The notes under the pieces: model-generated
Seen by the model: only the letters and a program-made list of their open reading frames with translations
Told to the model about the DNA's origin: nothing
Database searches by the model: none
In this document: positions 7,301 through 14,991 of the stretch, in pieces
Position numbering within the stretch: the first letter of the stretch is position 1
How the letters are laid out: every line of letters begins with the position of its first letter
NCBI GenBank assembly: GCA_021405325.1
Contig: QWII01000151.1
Coordinates: 1-35,807 of the forward strand
Source of the DNA: Caldilinea sp. CFX5
Lineage (GTDB): Bacteria > Chloroflexota > Anaerolineae > Caldilineales > Caldilineaceae
Length of the DNA stretch: 35,807 nucleotides
Direction: 5' to 3'
Position numbers and translations under genes: made by a program

Positions 7301-9972
7301 GTTGCGATTTGGACACGGGGCGCTACCTGGCGGCGGAAGTGTATGAGACCTGCGCCCTTTGTGAACAGTGTGTGCAGAGCGGTAGTGGGCCGGCCTGTGT
7401 TACCAAGCCCAGCTCGCTCACGGCGACTGCCGCCTTGGCGATCACCCAATCCCCGGACGGCGATGACGCCACCGAGAGCACCTGCGAAGTCTGTCGTCCG
7501 GCGCGTGATCCCAACGACATCGTCGGCCCCACCGGCGATCTGCTGCCGGGCCAGCGCGTAACCTACACCATCAACTACGAAAACGTGGGCGCCGGCGATG
7601 CCCTGGATGTCTTTATTGTCAACAAGCTAAGTCAGCACTTTGACCCAACAACGCTGCAGTTTAGCAGCAACAATGCCGTCTATTCCCCCCACACCCACAC
7701 CATCTACTGGGCGGTTGGCGATCTGGCGCCTAAAGACCAGCCGGGCAGCAAAGGGGCCGTGACCTACAGCGTACAGCTCAAGCCGGGGCTGCTCAGCAGT
7801 ACGGTGATCAGCAACTCGGCGGTTGTTCACTTCCCCAGTGTGCCGGAAGAGACGCCGACTAATGTGGTGATCAACCTGATCAAACCGCTGGCCGCCGATC
7901 CGTTGGCGTTGAGTATGGATGCCGGCCAAACGCGAGATTTCATCCTAAGCGGGCGCGAGCTTCAGAATGCACCGCTCACCTTTGCCATCGTTGAAGGCCC
8001 TGCTTATGGTACACTGACCGGCCAACCACCGGTGCTGCGCTATACGCCCGGCAATGGGTTTGCCGGCCAGGACCGCATCGTCTTTACCGTGAACAATGGC
8101 GTCGCGACCAGCAGTCCGGCGGATGTGCAGATCGAAGTCAAGCCGAATGGCGCCGCGGATCAGCTTGCGCCGAGTGTACTCAACACAACGCCGGAAGAGG
8201 GGGGAACCGCGAACGTCTCAACCGTGGCGATGCCGGCGCCCGGCGGTCCCTTCTACGGCCCGCGCATCGCCGCCACCTTCTCGGAGGCGCTCGACCCCAG
8301 CACCGTGACTGCTAATGCCGTGACCATGACCAGCGCAGGCCAATCAATTCCGGTGACTGTGCGTTACAACGCCACCACCGATCAGATCGAGATCCTGTTG
8401 CGGACACCGCTTCAGCTTAACCAACAATATGACGTTGAAGTGAAGCCGACCGTGACTGATCGCGTGGGCAATCCTTTGCCGACGGCCTACCAGTGGCGCT
8501 TTACCGCAGTTGACGAAGTGGCGCCGCCACCCGCACCGGTGCTGTTGACGGTTCAGGTTGAACCCCAGGCGGGTGGCGTCGTCAGCGGTCAGGGCATCGA
8601 CTGTGGCGCTGATTGCAGCGAGAGTTTTGCACTGGGCGCCCAGGTTGCATTGACCGCCATGCCGGCTGACGGCTACCAATTCAGCGGTTGGGCTGGGGCA
8701 TGTACGGGTACAGCGGGCTGCACTGTGCTGATGGACGGGGCGAAAACCGTCGTCGCCACCTTTACGCCTGTCCAACCAGTCAACCATACCCTCACCGTGC
8801 AGGTGGTGGGCAATGGCGTGGTGCGTGGACAAGGGATCGACTGTGGCGCCGATTGCAGCGAACCTTTCCCGGTTGGTGCAACCATTGACCTACAGGCCAC
8901 ACCTGCCGACGGCTTCCAACTTGCCGGCTGGAGCGGCGCCTGTAGCGGGACTGCCGCTTGCCAGGTACGCATGGATGGCGATAAGCAGGTCACAGCCACC
9001 TTCACAGCGGTGAGCGGCGGCAGCCATCTGTTCTACCTGAGCAGCAGCAAGAATGGCAAGATCAACGGGCTGAAGTATAGCGATGAAGACATCCTCGCCT
9101 TCGACCCGAGCAGCGGCCAGTGGGCCATGCTGTGGGATGGTTCTGATGTGGGGGTGCATGGTGATCTCGATGATTTTGCCCGGTTGGCGGATGGTAGCAT
9201 CCTCATGTCCTTTGAGCAACCGGTTATGTTGGCGGGTATTGTCGAAAAAGTAGAACATTCAGATCTTGTGCGTTTTGTTCCCACCAGTCTGGGGAGCAAC
9301 ACCGCAGGCAGCTTTGAACTCTACTTTGACGGCTCCGATGTTGAACTGACCACCAACAACGAAGATGTCGATGCTTTTGACCTGCTGGCTGACGGTACGC
9401 TGTTGCTTAGTACACGCGGCCCAGTGAATGTCACCGGTGTCGCTGCCGGCAATGCCGATCTGTTGCGCTTCACTCCTACGACCCTGGGTGTGAACACCGC
9501 CGGCAGTTGGTCGCTCTACTTCCGCGGGGCGGATGTGGGTTTCGACCAGCCCAATGAGTCGGTGCGGGCCGTGTGGGCGGCTGACGACGGATCCCTCCAC
9601 CTCACCAGTGAAGGCAACTTCAGCTTGTCCGGCGGCTTTACTGGTGACGGCAATGACATCTTCGTCTGCACGCCGGGGACGTTGGGAACGCCGACTGCCT
9701 GCACCTTTCGCCTGGCCTGGGATGGCGGCGCCTTCGGCTTTGACGGTGCGCAGATCGATGGTGTTGATCTGGCGCCTGTTATGAACAGTATGGCTCTGAC
9801 CAACACCGAAAGGGTGGTGGAACAAATGGTAGAGGAACAAATGATGGAGGAAGAGGAGGTAATCGACGAAAGTGATCTGGTTGATGATAACGACGTGTTG
9901 GATGACAGTGAGGCTGCGCCGGCAGAGGAAGCCGCCGATCAGCACCTTTTCCTGCCTCTTGTGACCCGATAA
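4324..9972 (+). CDS. Giant secreted mosaic protein: parallel beta-helix, Cys-rich module, Ig-like and InlB-type repeats
   Basis: 1882 residues. Signal segment at about 36-55. Residues about 68-640 form a right-handed beta-helix with three modules of roughly 180 residues, each carrying an L-x-I-x-PG...G-x-L-x-A-x-G strip; the helix closes with NNWWGHPSGPTHASNPGG (near 597). DUF11-like sandwiches follow at about 645-745 and 1060-1175, separated by a module with about 19 cysteines (880-1060). Then a cadherin-like region (about 1190-1275), a Big_5-type Ig domain (about 1283-1398) and two InlB B-repeat-like domains (1408-1484 and 1487-1563), each with GQGIDCGADCSE. Last come several beta repeats built on W/LYFDGSDV (about 1565-1820), an acidic tail and LFLPLVTR. 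Probably a cell-surface adhesin or carbohydrate-interacting protein; no catalytic domain is certain. Start ATG has AAAGG 4 bases and GAGGGGG 11 bases upstream. Confidence 0.85.
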   Translation: MNNSTREVWQRSEAVRPTTPTNHCSCRNRHLFPILLLFAFLLNLGRLWPTTVMAAPRLATPVTSPITTNTTWTKNNSPYQVTGSFTLVPQGLTLTIEPGVEVIFAGNTPPISGHLVANGTASEPILFTSVNKTPGGWGGLRIQSPSQSTRASVTLSHVVSEYAGLINNTTGGHLHLFAANATITNVTFRNGGSHGVAMTLDSNVTITDSTFTGNGRDVITVSGAATTGSAHFQNLSASGNGADLITYNNPFIRSHYTLANAGLPYQFAPLTVDKGGKLTIAPGTQLRMQGAPLVRGELVALGAAGLPITFTSASGVAGGWSGLQIAGDAQQMARATFDHVVLEHGGVVNSQTANLRVSTAVVTVTNSIIRNGGAYGIYVQSNDTTQWHGLTVADSAISGHPAGAIYVVDAMIDPVVRNLNLHDNGVNGIIRIGGLLGEHRWQNNGVPYVIRELLVINPPSKLVIDPGAVVRFEQNAALDVQGTLRAIGTAAQPVFFTGTQEQPGWWRAIRASAANSILDLRYCDVGYGGAPWINFANAMVQVGNNGGVIENCRLHHSGRVALFANVQSRPLVQYNRFEENTVGYQTDVRSIVPLDARNNWWGHPSGPTHASNPGGTGNAVGDSILFKPWLTDPNETGAVDGKLVLNITGPRQFVPGSLQLYTIYYANLTDQSIHDSVLRVLLPGYAEYVEHTGAAARWPQRHELFWKLGTLAPDANGMVTVRVRFERGLPATVRNGIVAQLSGSDLPKKPFDEAPYLSYVSPLPAVERSLSAAEVATERATYPALAQHYDQAVALGYRFGSALTRHFNTGESQTQITLLRLQPKIKVYYLWRNGETVVGGELDGASFTVRRGGQGMRFAVASGEWTSVTTDVRAADSGIDWSECMKNCIIEKLPGNLLEKASRVFNIAVKSIDCIKAIQGDQEAITDCAKALEKLVPGVGEGIDLGKCNADCEQCNGSCNSDKCHCCTQDKKLCDNSDWLYGAIGISVKKQMRCDLDTGRYLAAEVYETCALCEQCVQSGSGPACVTKPSSLTATAALAITQSPDGDDATESTCEVCRPARDPNDIVGPTGDLLPGQRVTYTINYENVGAGDALDVFIVNKLSQHFDPTTLQFSSNNAVYSPHTHTIYWAVGDLAPKDQPGSKGAVTYSVQLKPGLLSSTVISNSAVVHFPSVPEETPTNVVINLIKPLAADPLALSMDAGQTRDFILSGRELQNAPLTFAIVEGPAYGTLTGQPPVLRYTPGNGFAGQDRIVFTVNNGVATSSPADVQIEVKPNGAADQLAPSVLNTTPEEGGTANVSTVAMPAPGGPFYGPRIAATFSEALDPSTVTANAVTMTSAGQSIPVTVRYNATTDQIEILLRTPLQLNQQYDVEVKPTVTDRVGNPLPTAYQWRFTAVDEVAPPPAPVLLTVQVEPQAGGVVSGQGIDCGADCSESFALGAQVALTAMPADGYQFSGWAGACTGTAGCTVLMDGAKTVVATFTPVQPVNHTLTVQVVGNGVVRGQGIDCGADCSEPFPVGATIDLQATPADGFQLAGWSGACSGTAACQVRMDGDKQVTATFTAVSGGSHLFYLSSSKNGKINGLKYSDEDILAFDPSSGQWAMLWDGSDVGVHGDLDDFARLADGSILMSFEQPVMLAGIVEKVEHSDLVRFVPTSLGSNTAGSFELYFDGSDVELTTNNEDVDAFDLLADGTLLLSTRGPVNVTGVAAGNADLLRFTPTTLGVNTAGSWSLYFRGADVGFDQPNESVRAVWAADDGSLHLTSEGNFSLSGGFTGDGNDIFVCTPGTLGTPTACTFRLAWDGGAFGFDGAQIDGVDLAPVMNSMALTNTERVVEQMVEEQMMEEEEVIDESDLVDDNDVLDDSEAAPAEEAADQHLFLPLVTR

Positions 9973-9990
9973 ACTGAGGTAGGCGTAACA

Positions 9991-10044
9991 ACGGCGCCGT
10001 ATTCAAGAGCGACTGGTCTTTGTCCCTCTTGAATACGGCGCCGT
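9991..10044. terminator. 19-bp perfect hairpin between convergent genes
   Basis: Bases 9991-10009 and 10026-10044 are exact reverse complements with a 16-base loop. It lies between the stop of the giant secreted protein (9972) and the stop of the convergent minus-strand gene (10070). There is no T-run, but position and stability suggest a shared transcript end. Confidence 0.6.
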
Positions 10045-10069
10045 GCGCGATGACGTGCGCAAATTGACC

Positions 10070-10714
10070 TCAGACATCCACCACGGCCGTTGCTGACAAA
10101 TGCAGCCCTGCCCTATATCCTGCTGTCAGCGTCTGCACAATCGAAGGTGGTGTCAATAGGTTTACCGTCGTCCCCCTGTGCAGCTCAGTAATTTTCTCAT
10201 AGCCAAAGGGCGACCAGCGGAGCAACCGGCCCCGTAGGACCAGATAGGCGCTATCCTCCCCCACCGGCGCAACAAAAGCGCCATCGGGTAATTGAGCAAG
10301 TTCGCTCAGGAGCAACCGGGGCCGTGGCGCTTTCGCTAGTCGTTCCGCGTGCAAAACATTGTCAATCGTGCCAGCCGTAGGTGTAGCTGTACCGGCAAGT
10401 TGTGGATTGGCCGCCGCCCAGGTGACCCGAAACAGGTTGAACCGCTCCCGTTGACACTCCGCGCAAGGTCGATGACCCGCCGCCAGCGCCGTCGCTTCAT
10501 CCAGAAAAAAGAGTTCGGTATATTGTCCGGGCGTCATCACCGCCCGTCGACGATTCTTAAAATCCAACCGACAGCTAATCCACCGCTTGCCCTGATAGGC
10601 GCGCCGAATGTTCCCCTGGCTATCGTGCAGGCAGCCGCGATTACCCATCAGCGTTCCGCGCGCCGGTGCGGCAATGAGTTCACCAAAGGGTGTGACCCGG
10701 TTTTGTCGTGGCAT
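10070..10714 (-). CDS. Conserved protein with Ada-like RPCxxC zinc-binding motif
   Basis: 214 residues. The ATG at 10714 is chosen over a GTG at 10717 because AGGAGA (10727-10722) sits 7 bases before it. The N-terminus MPRQNRVTPFGELIAAPARG followed by GNRGCLHD is a highly conserved signature of an unnamed family I have met in many bacteria. In the middle, YTELFFLDEATALAAGHRPC followed by AECQRERF resembles the metal-binding segment of Ada, where a strand and helix lead into GxRPCxxC. A Cys4-type zinc site could be formed by CLHD and CAEC, though only three cysteines are obvious. Downstream it has small beta strands and no methyltransferase domain. The palindrome ATAGTATACTAT at 10728-10739 overlaps the likely promoter. 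Function unknown; no partner gene is evident. Confidence 0.65.
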   Translation of the reverse strand: MPRQNRVTPFGELIAAPARGTLMGNRGCLHDSQGNIRRAYQGKRWISCRLDFKNRRRAVMTPGQYTELFFLDEATALAAGHRPCAECQRERFNLFRVTWAAANPQLAGTATPTAGTIDNVLHAERLAKAPRPRLLLSELAQLPDGAFVAPVGEDSAYLVLRGRLLRWSPFGYEKITELHRGTTVNLLTPPSIVQTLTAGYRAGLHLSATAVVDV

Positions 10715-10786
10715 CACCGTTTCTCCTATAGTATACTATTCTCATGAATGTTACGATTAGGCGTTTTCAAAAAGTAAAATATCCAG

Positions 10787-10820
10787 CCGTAGGGGCGCCC
10801 GCCGGGGGACGCCCCTACGG
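10787..10820. repeat. Palindromic element (CCGTAGGGGCG type)
   Basis: Bases 10787-10797 and 10810-10820 are an exact 11-bp inverted pair around a G/C-rich loop. Elements with arms of the GTAGGGGCG/CGCCCCTAC type recur in many bacterial genomes as dispersed palindromes. It lies in the gap between divergent genes at 10714 (minus) and 10906 (plus). Confidence 0.6.
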
Positions 10821-10843
10821 ATAACGATTTCTTTGAATATGTC

Positions 10844-10860
10844 TTAGGCGTAACGCCTAA
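10844..10860 (+). promoter_or_regulatory. Short palindrome TTAGGCG-TAA-CGCCTAA upstream of the isomerase-like gene
   Basis: Two 7-base arms around a 3-base centre, about 45 bases upstream of the ATG at 10906. Just after it TATAAC (10865-10870) could serve as a -10. The position would suit an operator, but this is a guess from geometry only. Confidence 0.3.
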
Positions 10861-10905
10861 CTATTATAACATTGCTGATCATGCCCACGGAAGGAGAAAC
10901 AGTTG

Positions 10906-11727
10906 ATGAACACCCTGCCCCTCCCCATCGGCGCAGCCTTGCAAGCGCACCAGTTGTCCATTTATCGTGACTGGCTGCTGGCCGACCAGCGCGATTTGGA
11001 GATCCAAGATTTCTATAACGCCAATCTGCTTGATGAAGATTGGCGTCCCCGGATTCAACAGGCGAAAGCGCTATTGGCCGGTTACACCGGCCGCCTGGGC
11101 ATTCATGGCCCCACCGAAGGGTTGCCGCTGATCGCCTTCGATAAACGGGTGCGCCAGTTGGTGCAAGCTCGGCTGAAACAGGCGCTGGATGTCTGCGCAA
11201 CTCTGGGTGCGACCCATATGGTGCTGCACAGCCCCTTTGACTGCTTTGGTCACCCACAGATGAACCACACCTGGAGCCAGGGGTTGCAAGAGGAACTGGA
11301 TCTGGCGCATGCCACGCTGGATGCGATCGTCCCGCTGGCTGCGCAACTTGCCTGCCCCATCATGATCGAAGTTTGCTATGATAATGCGACAATGCCGCTG
11401 CTGACACTGGTGCGTTCGTTCAATAGTGAGTTTGTCCGTCTGAGCATCGACACCGGCCACGCCTTGATCATGCACCACTTTGGCGGCCCTCTGCCTGATC
11501 AGTGGGTGCGCGAGGGGGGCGCTTTGCTGGGACATGTTCATCTGCAAGATGTTGACGGGCATCTCGACCGCCACTGGCCGCCCGGCATGGGGAATGTCAA
11601 CTGGCACGCCGTCTTCGAGGCGCTCGGCACACTTGACCATCGGCCACGGTTGCTGTTAGAGTTGCGGGATGTGAGCAAGATTCCGCAGGCAATGAACTAT
11701 CTCGGCGGGCTGGGGCTGGCAAAGTAG
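10906..11727 (+). CDS. Xylose isomerase-like TIM-barrel protein (sugar phosphate isomerase/epimerase superfamily)
   Basis: 273 residues. Start ATG 10906 with AAGGAG 9 bases upstream; a TTG at 10903 is also in frame. The order of motifs fits the AP-endonuclease-2/xylose-isomerase-like barrel: GRLGIHGPTEG near the N-terminal third, GATHMVLHSPFD, then IMIEVCYD (metal-ligand Glu strand), RLSIDTGHAL (Asp and His), LLGHVHLQDVDG (His) and LLLEL with a final Glu. These Glu/Asp/His residues usually bind a divalent metal. The substrate cannot be told from sequence; sugar or cyclitol isomerases and epimerases and nuclease relatives share this fold. The methyltransferase gene starts 29 bases after its stop and is probably co-transcribed. 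Confidence 0.8.
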   Translation: MNTLPLPIGAALQAHQLSIYRDWLLADQRDLEIQDFYNANLLDEDWRPRIQQAKALLAGYTGRLGIHGPTEGLPLIAFDKRVRQLVQARLKQALDVCATLGATHMVLHSPFDCFGHPQMNHTWSQGLQEELDLAHATLDAIVPLAAQLACPIMIEVCYDNATMPLLTLVRSFNSEFVRLSIDTGHALIMHHFGGPLPDQWVREGGALLGHVHLQDVDGHLDRHWPPGMGNVNWHAVFEALGTLDHRPRLLLELRDVSKIPQAMNYLGGLGLAK

Positions 11728-11755
11728 CAGCGCAAAGGAGGGAACCATAAGCTAT

Positions 11756-12397
11756 ATGGAAGCATGGAACGAAGCATGGGCCACGGAAACCGGTCGCCGT
11801 GAATGGCTGGAGCCGGATCGCTTTGTAGTCGAGTTATTACCGCAGTTGCGGACCACTACTATTCAGCGTGGGCTGGATCTGGGGTTTGGCGTGGGGCGGC
11901 ATACCATTCTCCTGGCGCAACAAGGAATCACCATGTATGGCCTGGACGCGGCGGCTAACGGTTTGGTCTATGCCGATGCCTGGGCCGAGCGTGAAGGGTT
12001 GTCGCTCAACTTAATGACCGGCGATATGACAAAACTGCCCTACGCCAATGATTTCTTTGATTTGGTCATCACCTGGAATGTCATCTACCACGGCACACTG
12101 GCTGTGATTCAGCAGACGGTGCAGGAAATTGAACGCTGTCTCAAACCGGGCGGGCAGTTGATCTGCACCCTGATTTCGCATTCGCACAAGCGATACGGCA
12201 AGGGGATTGCCATCGAACCCAACACCTTTGTCATTCCTGCCAGCGGCGAAACCAGCCATCCCCACCACTATTTCGACCGCACCGCAGCCGAGCAATTGCT
12301 GCACAGCTTTACCATTCATCGTTGTGAGGATGTCGATCACGCCGTGGAGCAATCGGGCGGTTATCACTGGCAGATCTATGCGACGTTGAACGGCTAA
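11756..12397 (+). CDS. Class I SAM-dependent methyltransferase
   Basis: 213 residues. The SAM-binding motif I is GLDLGFGVGRHTILLAQQG, followed by the acidic end of strand 2 (YGLDAA), motif LMTGDMTKLPYANDFFDLVI (strand 4 region) and the post-motif RCLKPGGQLICTLIS. This is the standard Methyltransf_11/25-type Rossmann fold. The substrate is unknown. AGGAGG (11737-11742) lies 13 bases before the first ATG, longer than usual, and no nearer standard start is present. Second gene of a likely two-gene operon with the TIM-barrel protein. Confidence 0.85.
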   Translation: MEAWNEAWATETGRREWLEPDRFVVELLPQLRTTTIQRGLDLGFGVGRHTILLAQQGITMYGLDAAANGLVYADAWAEREGLSLNLMTGDMTKLPYANDFFDLVITWNVIYHGTLAVIQQTVQEIERCLKPGGQLICTLISHSHKRYGKGIAIEPNTFVIPASGETSHPHHYFDRTAAEQLLHSFTIHRCEDVDHAVEQSGGYHWQIYATLNG

Positions 12398-12523
12398 TGA
12401 TTGTTGGAAAATCTATACCCGGCTTATACCCCCTTTGCTGACGCTGCCTATAGGCCACGACGCTGATCGTTGCTATGCTTTACCCACACTTGTGTCGAGC
12501 ATAAAGCAACGAAAGGAAACGCC

Positions 12524-13069
12524 ATGAAGAACACAACGAAGCAAAATACAAAAAGTCACAACGATCACAATGATGATGTCAAGAAATTAGGGGAGTTGAT
12601 TGAAGACATTCAGTTCGCCATGTTGACCACCGTCGATACGGACGGGACACTCCACAGCCGTCCGATGGCAACCCAGCAGATCGAGTTTGATGGCGACCTC
12701 TGGTTCTTTACCGAGGCCGACGCGGCCAAAGTCCAGCAAGTTAACCGCGAACATCAGGTAAATGTGAGCTTTGCCAATCCTGATGACCAGCGTTATGTCT
12801 CCATCTCCGGTTGGGCCGAATTGGTGCGCGACCGCCGGAAGATGGCAGATCTGTGGAACCCGGTTTACAAAGCTTGGTTCCCCAACGGCTTGGATGACCC
12901 CAATCTGGCGCTGCTCAAAGTGCATGTGGAAAAGGCCGAGTATTGGGATTCACCCAACAGCAAAGTGCTGCAATTGGTCGGCTTTGCCAAGGCAATGGTG
13001 ACCGGGCAACCGTATCAGGGCGGCGAAAATGAGAAGATTCGCCTAGCGCCGCTGCCGTCACAGGGGTAA
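12524..13069 (+). CDS. Pyridoxamine 5'-phosphate oxidase-like flavin protein (general stress protein 26 type)
   Basis: 181 residues. The ATG at 12524 is preceded by AAAGGA at 6 bases; an earlier in-frame start at 12470 lacks such a site. After a polar N-terminus rich in N, H and K, the split-barrel domain begins at DVKKLGELIEDIQFAMLTTV and continues through SRPMATQQIEFDGDLWFFT, VNVSFANPDDQRYVSISGWA and WFPNGLDDPNLALLKVHVEK. This order is typical of Pyrid_ox_like (general stress protein 26) proteins, which bind FMN, FAD or F420. No specific substrate can be assigned. It stands alone between genes. Confidence 0.88.
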   Translation: MKNTTKQNTKSHNDHNDDVKKLGELIEDIQFAMLTTVDTDGTLHSRPMATQQIEFDGDLWFFTEADAAKVQQVNREHQVNVSFANPDDQRYVSISGWAELVRDRRKMADLWNPVYKAWFPNGLDDPNLALLKVHVEKAEYWDSPNSKVLQLVGFAKAMVTGQPYQGGENEKIRLAPLPSQG

Positions 13070-13082
13070 GGGTGTTTCGCTA

Positions 13083-13319
13083 CTAGCGGCCACTCAACAA
13101 CTGACCCAGATTGATATTTAACCCGCCGCTGGCGCCGTCACCGCCAACCTGAGGCATATATTGAGCGATCTTCTGGGCCAGTTTGTCCATCGGCATGGTT
13201 TGCAGCCACACCTTCCCCGGCCCGCGCAGGGTCGCCAGGAACAACCCTTCACCACCCAGCAGGATATTGCGGAAGCCACGCACAATTTCAACTGTAATGA
13301 ATTTCGTTATAGGTGTCAA
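13083..13319 (-). pseudogene. C-terminal remnant of an AIM24/TIGR00266-family gene
   Basis: About 70 residues, [20 protein letters not shown] continuing into [15 protein letters not shown] and ending LGQLLSGR, match the C-terminal end of AIM24/TIGR00266 (DUF124) proteins. Those are normally about 220-260 residues. Upstream of the remnant the frame hits a stop (13329-13331) after only four codons before a TTG, and the other frames there do not give the missing N-terminal two thirds. The 5' part appears deleted or replaced, with an octamer repeat array starting about 110 bases further upstream. I read this as a broken gene. Confidence 0.65.
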
Positions 13320-13432
13320 TTCTAATCTTCATGGAACAAAACTGGAAGCTACACCACCAATGGAGCAGAGCCTCTCCTGGGGCAAAATCCCCGTCGATCA
13401 AAAGATTGCTAGTACAGAGCGGCCTAAGTAAG

Positions 13433-13496
13433 CCAGGAGGTCAGGAGGTCAGTAGGTCAGTAGGACAGTAAGTCAGTCACTGTCTCACTGTCTCAC
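13433..13496. repeat. Octamer tandem repeat array, 8 units
   Basis: Eight consecutive 8-base units: CCAGGAGG, TCAGGAGG, TCAGTAGG twice, ACAGTAAG, TCAGTCAC, TGTCTCAC twice. The later units are largely the reverse complement of the earlier ones, so the array can fold on itself. It lies between the AIM24 remnant and the 3' end of the PHP gene. Confidence 0.75.
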
Positions 13497-13542
13497 TGGC
13501 AACTATGGGTTTATTTACGCCGTCGTGTACTAGTACCATATA

Positions 13543-13573
13543 GAAACCAGGGTTTTGCCAAAACCCTGGTTTC
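13543..13573 (-). terminator. 14-bp perfect hairpin, terminator of the PHP gene
   Basis: Bases 13543-13556 pair exactly with 13560-13573 around a 3-base loop. It lies 5 bases past the PHP stop codon (13579 on the minus strand) and ends the whole ABC-PHP transcript. Confidence 0.75.
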
Positions 13574-13578
13574 TTACG

Positions 13579-14955
13579 TTAACAGGCGAAGAAAATGGGA
13601 TTCGTCACCGCCAACATCGCGCCATCTGCGCCACGCAATTCGATGGCGCACCAACGTGGACCATACGCCGGCAAAGTCCAACTCGTTTCGCTGCTACCAG
13701 CTACCGTTTTGCGTTCCTGTACAGCGCCATTGACAATGAGCCGAAGCGACGCATCAACCGGTGCGCTCCCCCACTGGGTTGTGACAGTGATGCTATCACC
13801 CTGTACAACCAGCGTATCGCCCATCATCGCCGTCCCGCCAGCCATCACTTGCGCCTGGACGGTCAACATCGGCCCGGCGCTGAGGTAGAGATGGCCCTGG
13901 GCCAGCGCCCGCAAAATGCCTTTTGTAGACAACTCCTCGGCATAGACCACGTTGTTGCCGACGCCGCCAAGATAACCCTTGGGGCCATGTGCGTCGCTGC
14001 CGGCGGTGGCGACCAATTTGTGACCTTCATTGAGCCAGCGATAGTAGACAGCAATGCCATCCTCATTCTGATTATGCTCAAGCGGGTGGCCGGCAAACCA
14101 GGGGCCATTCCAAATCTCCACCAGCCGCGCCGTTCCCGGCATCATGCTGGTATAGAGCCAGCGGCAACCGGTGCAATAGGGGTCGCCAATGGCGTAGGGG
14201 TGGGCAATGATGTAGAGTTGCTCCTGGGCGTAAAGTTGTTCGGCAATCGCCGCCATGCCGACGCCGGCTTTGTCCACACGCCAATCCAGCCACTCGTATG
14301 CGCCCAGACAGACGGCATGACCCCAAAAGGTCGTCAACTCCTGGCCGCCCATTGTCAGCAAGCCATCGCCGGTCAACGCGGCCATTTCCGGCAGCGGACT
14401 GACCGTGTTGTGATCAGTCAAGGCGATAAAGTCAAAGCCCTGGCGCCGCGCCTCGGCCACTAACTCTTGCGTTGTCCAACTGGCGTCAGAGTGCAGCGTA
14501 TGGCAATGCAGATCGCCCCGATACCAGCCGGGATTGGGGTTGAGAACGCGGGAAAAATCGGGGGTAGGCCGGGGCGCCGCCGTCGCAGCCATCGTTGCAT
14601 CGGTCTCAGCCGTCACTTCCAGCGTGTACCGAACCGGTGTGTCGGGCAACACCATGTGTGTATCGACCTGCACTGTCCATTCCCCCGGCGGCAGAGCGCC
14701 CAGCAGATAGCCGCGAGTCGCGGTGGTCGGCGTCAACTCCACCAGATGGGTGTCGCCGCCGCGATGACCGGCGCCGCGAAAGCCATTGGGGTCAAAGAGG
14801 GTCAAGGTCAACAAATTGGTGATGCCGCCGGCCAGGCGCGGGGTGTAGTGTAACCGAATGGTTAAGCGACTGCAAGCGGCGGGCACAACAAAGGAATGGG
14901 GGATATGGCGCTTACTATCGCCGGAGGTCAGGGTGGCGCTAAAGTTCGTTTGCAT
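13579..14955 (-). CDS. PHP-domain (CehA/McbA-like) metallohydrolase with N-terminal beta-sandwich
   Basis: 458 residues. Residues 1-120 form a beta-sandwich resembling pre-peptidase C-terminal domains (SFVVPA..., PPGEWTVQVD). The PHP domain starts at GWYRGDLHCHTLHSDA with metal ligands His150, His152 and Asp157, then LTDHN (Asp181, His182), IIAHPY (His252) and GSDAHG (Asp321, His323), a complete set. This domain order and the DLHCHTxxSD start are those of CehA/McbA-type hydrolases. No signal peptide is seen, so it probably acts in the cytoplasm. PHP enzymes mostly hydrolyse phosphoesters, but CehA itself is a carbamate hydrolase, so the substrate is open. It is the last gene on the strand after an ABC importer, which suggests it processes the imported compound (inference). 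Confidence 0.85.
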   Translation of the reverse strand: MQTNFSATLTSGDSKRHIPHSFVVPAACSRLTIRLHYTPRLAGGITNLLTLTLFDPNGFRGAGHRGGDTHLVELTPTTATRGYLLGALPPGEWTVQVDTHMVLPDTPVRYTLEVTAETDATMAATAAPRPTPDFSRVLNPNPGWYRGDLHCHTLHSDASWTTQELVAEARRQGFDFIALTDHNTVSPLPEMAALTGDGLLTMGGQELTTFWGHAVCLGAYEWLDWRVDKAGVGMAAIAEQLYAQEQLYIIAHPYAIGDPYCTGCRWLYTSMMPGTARLVEIWNGPWFAGHPLEHNQNEDGIAVYYRWLNEGHKLVATAGSDAHGPKGYLGGVGNNVVYAEELSTKGILRALAQGHLYLSAGPMLTVQAQVMAGGTAMMGDTLVVQGDSITVTTQWGSAPVDASLRLIVNGAVQERKTVAGSSETSWTLPAYGPRWCAIELRGADGAMLAVTNPIFFAC

Positions 14956-14991
14956 AGCATCAGCCTTTCATCGAACAAGGGTAACTAGTAA

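Noticed and set aside
9259..9945. 228-codon frame antisense to the end of the giant secreted protein
   Set aside because: Shadow of the coding strand; no start context or recognisable motif.
13555..14463. 302-codon plus-strand frame opposite the PHP gene
   Set aside because: The minus-strand frame has all PHP metal-ligand motifs; the plus frame has none and is rich in shadow-typical R, H and P.
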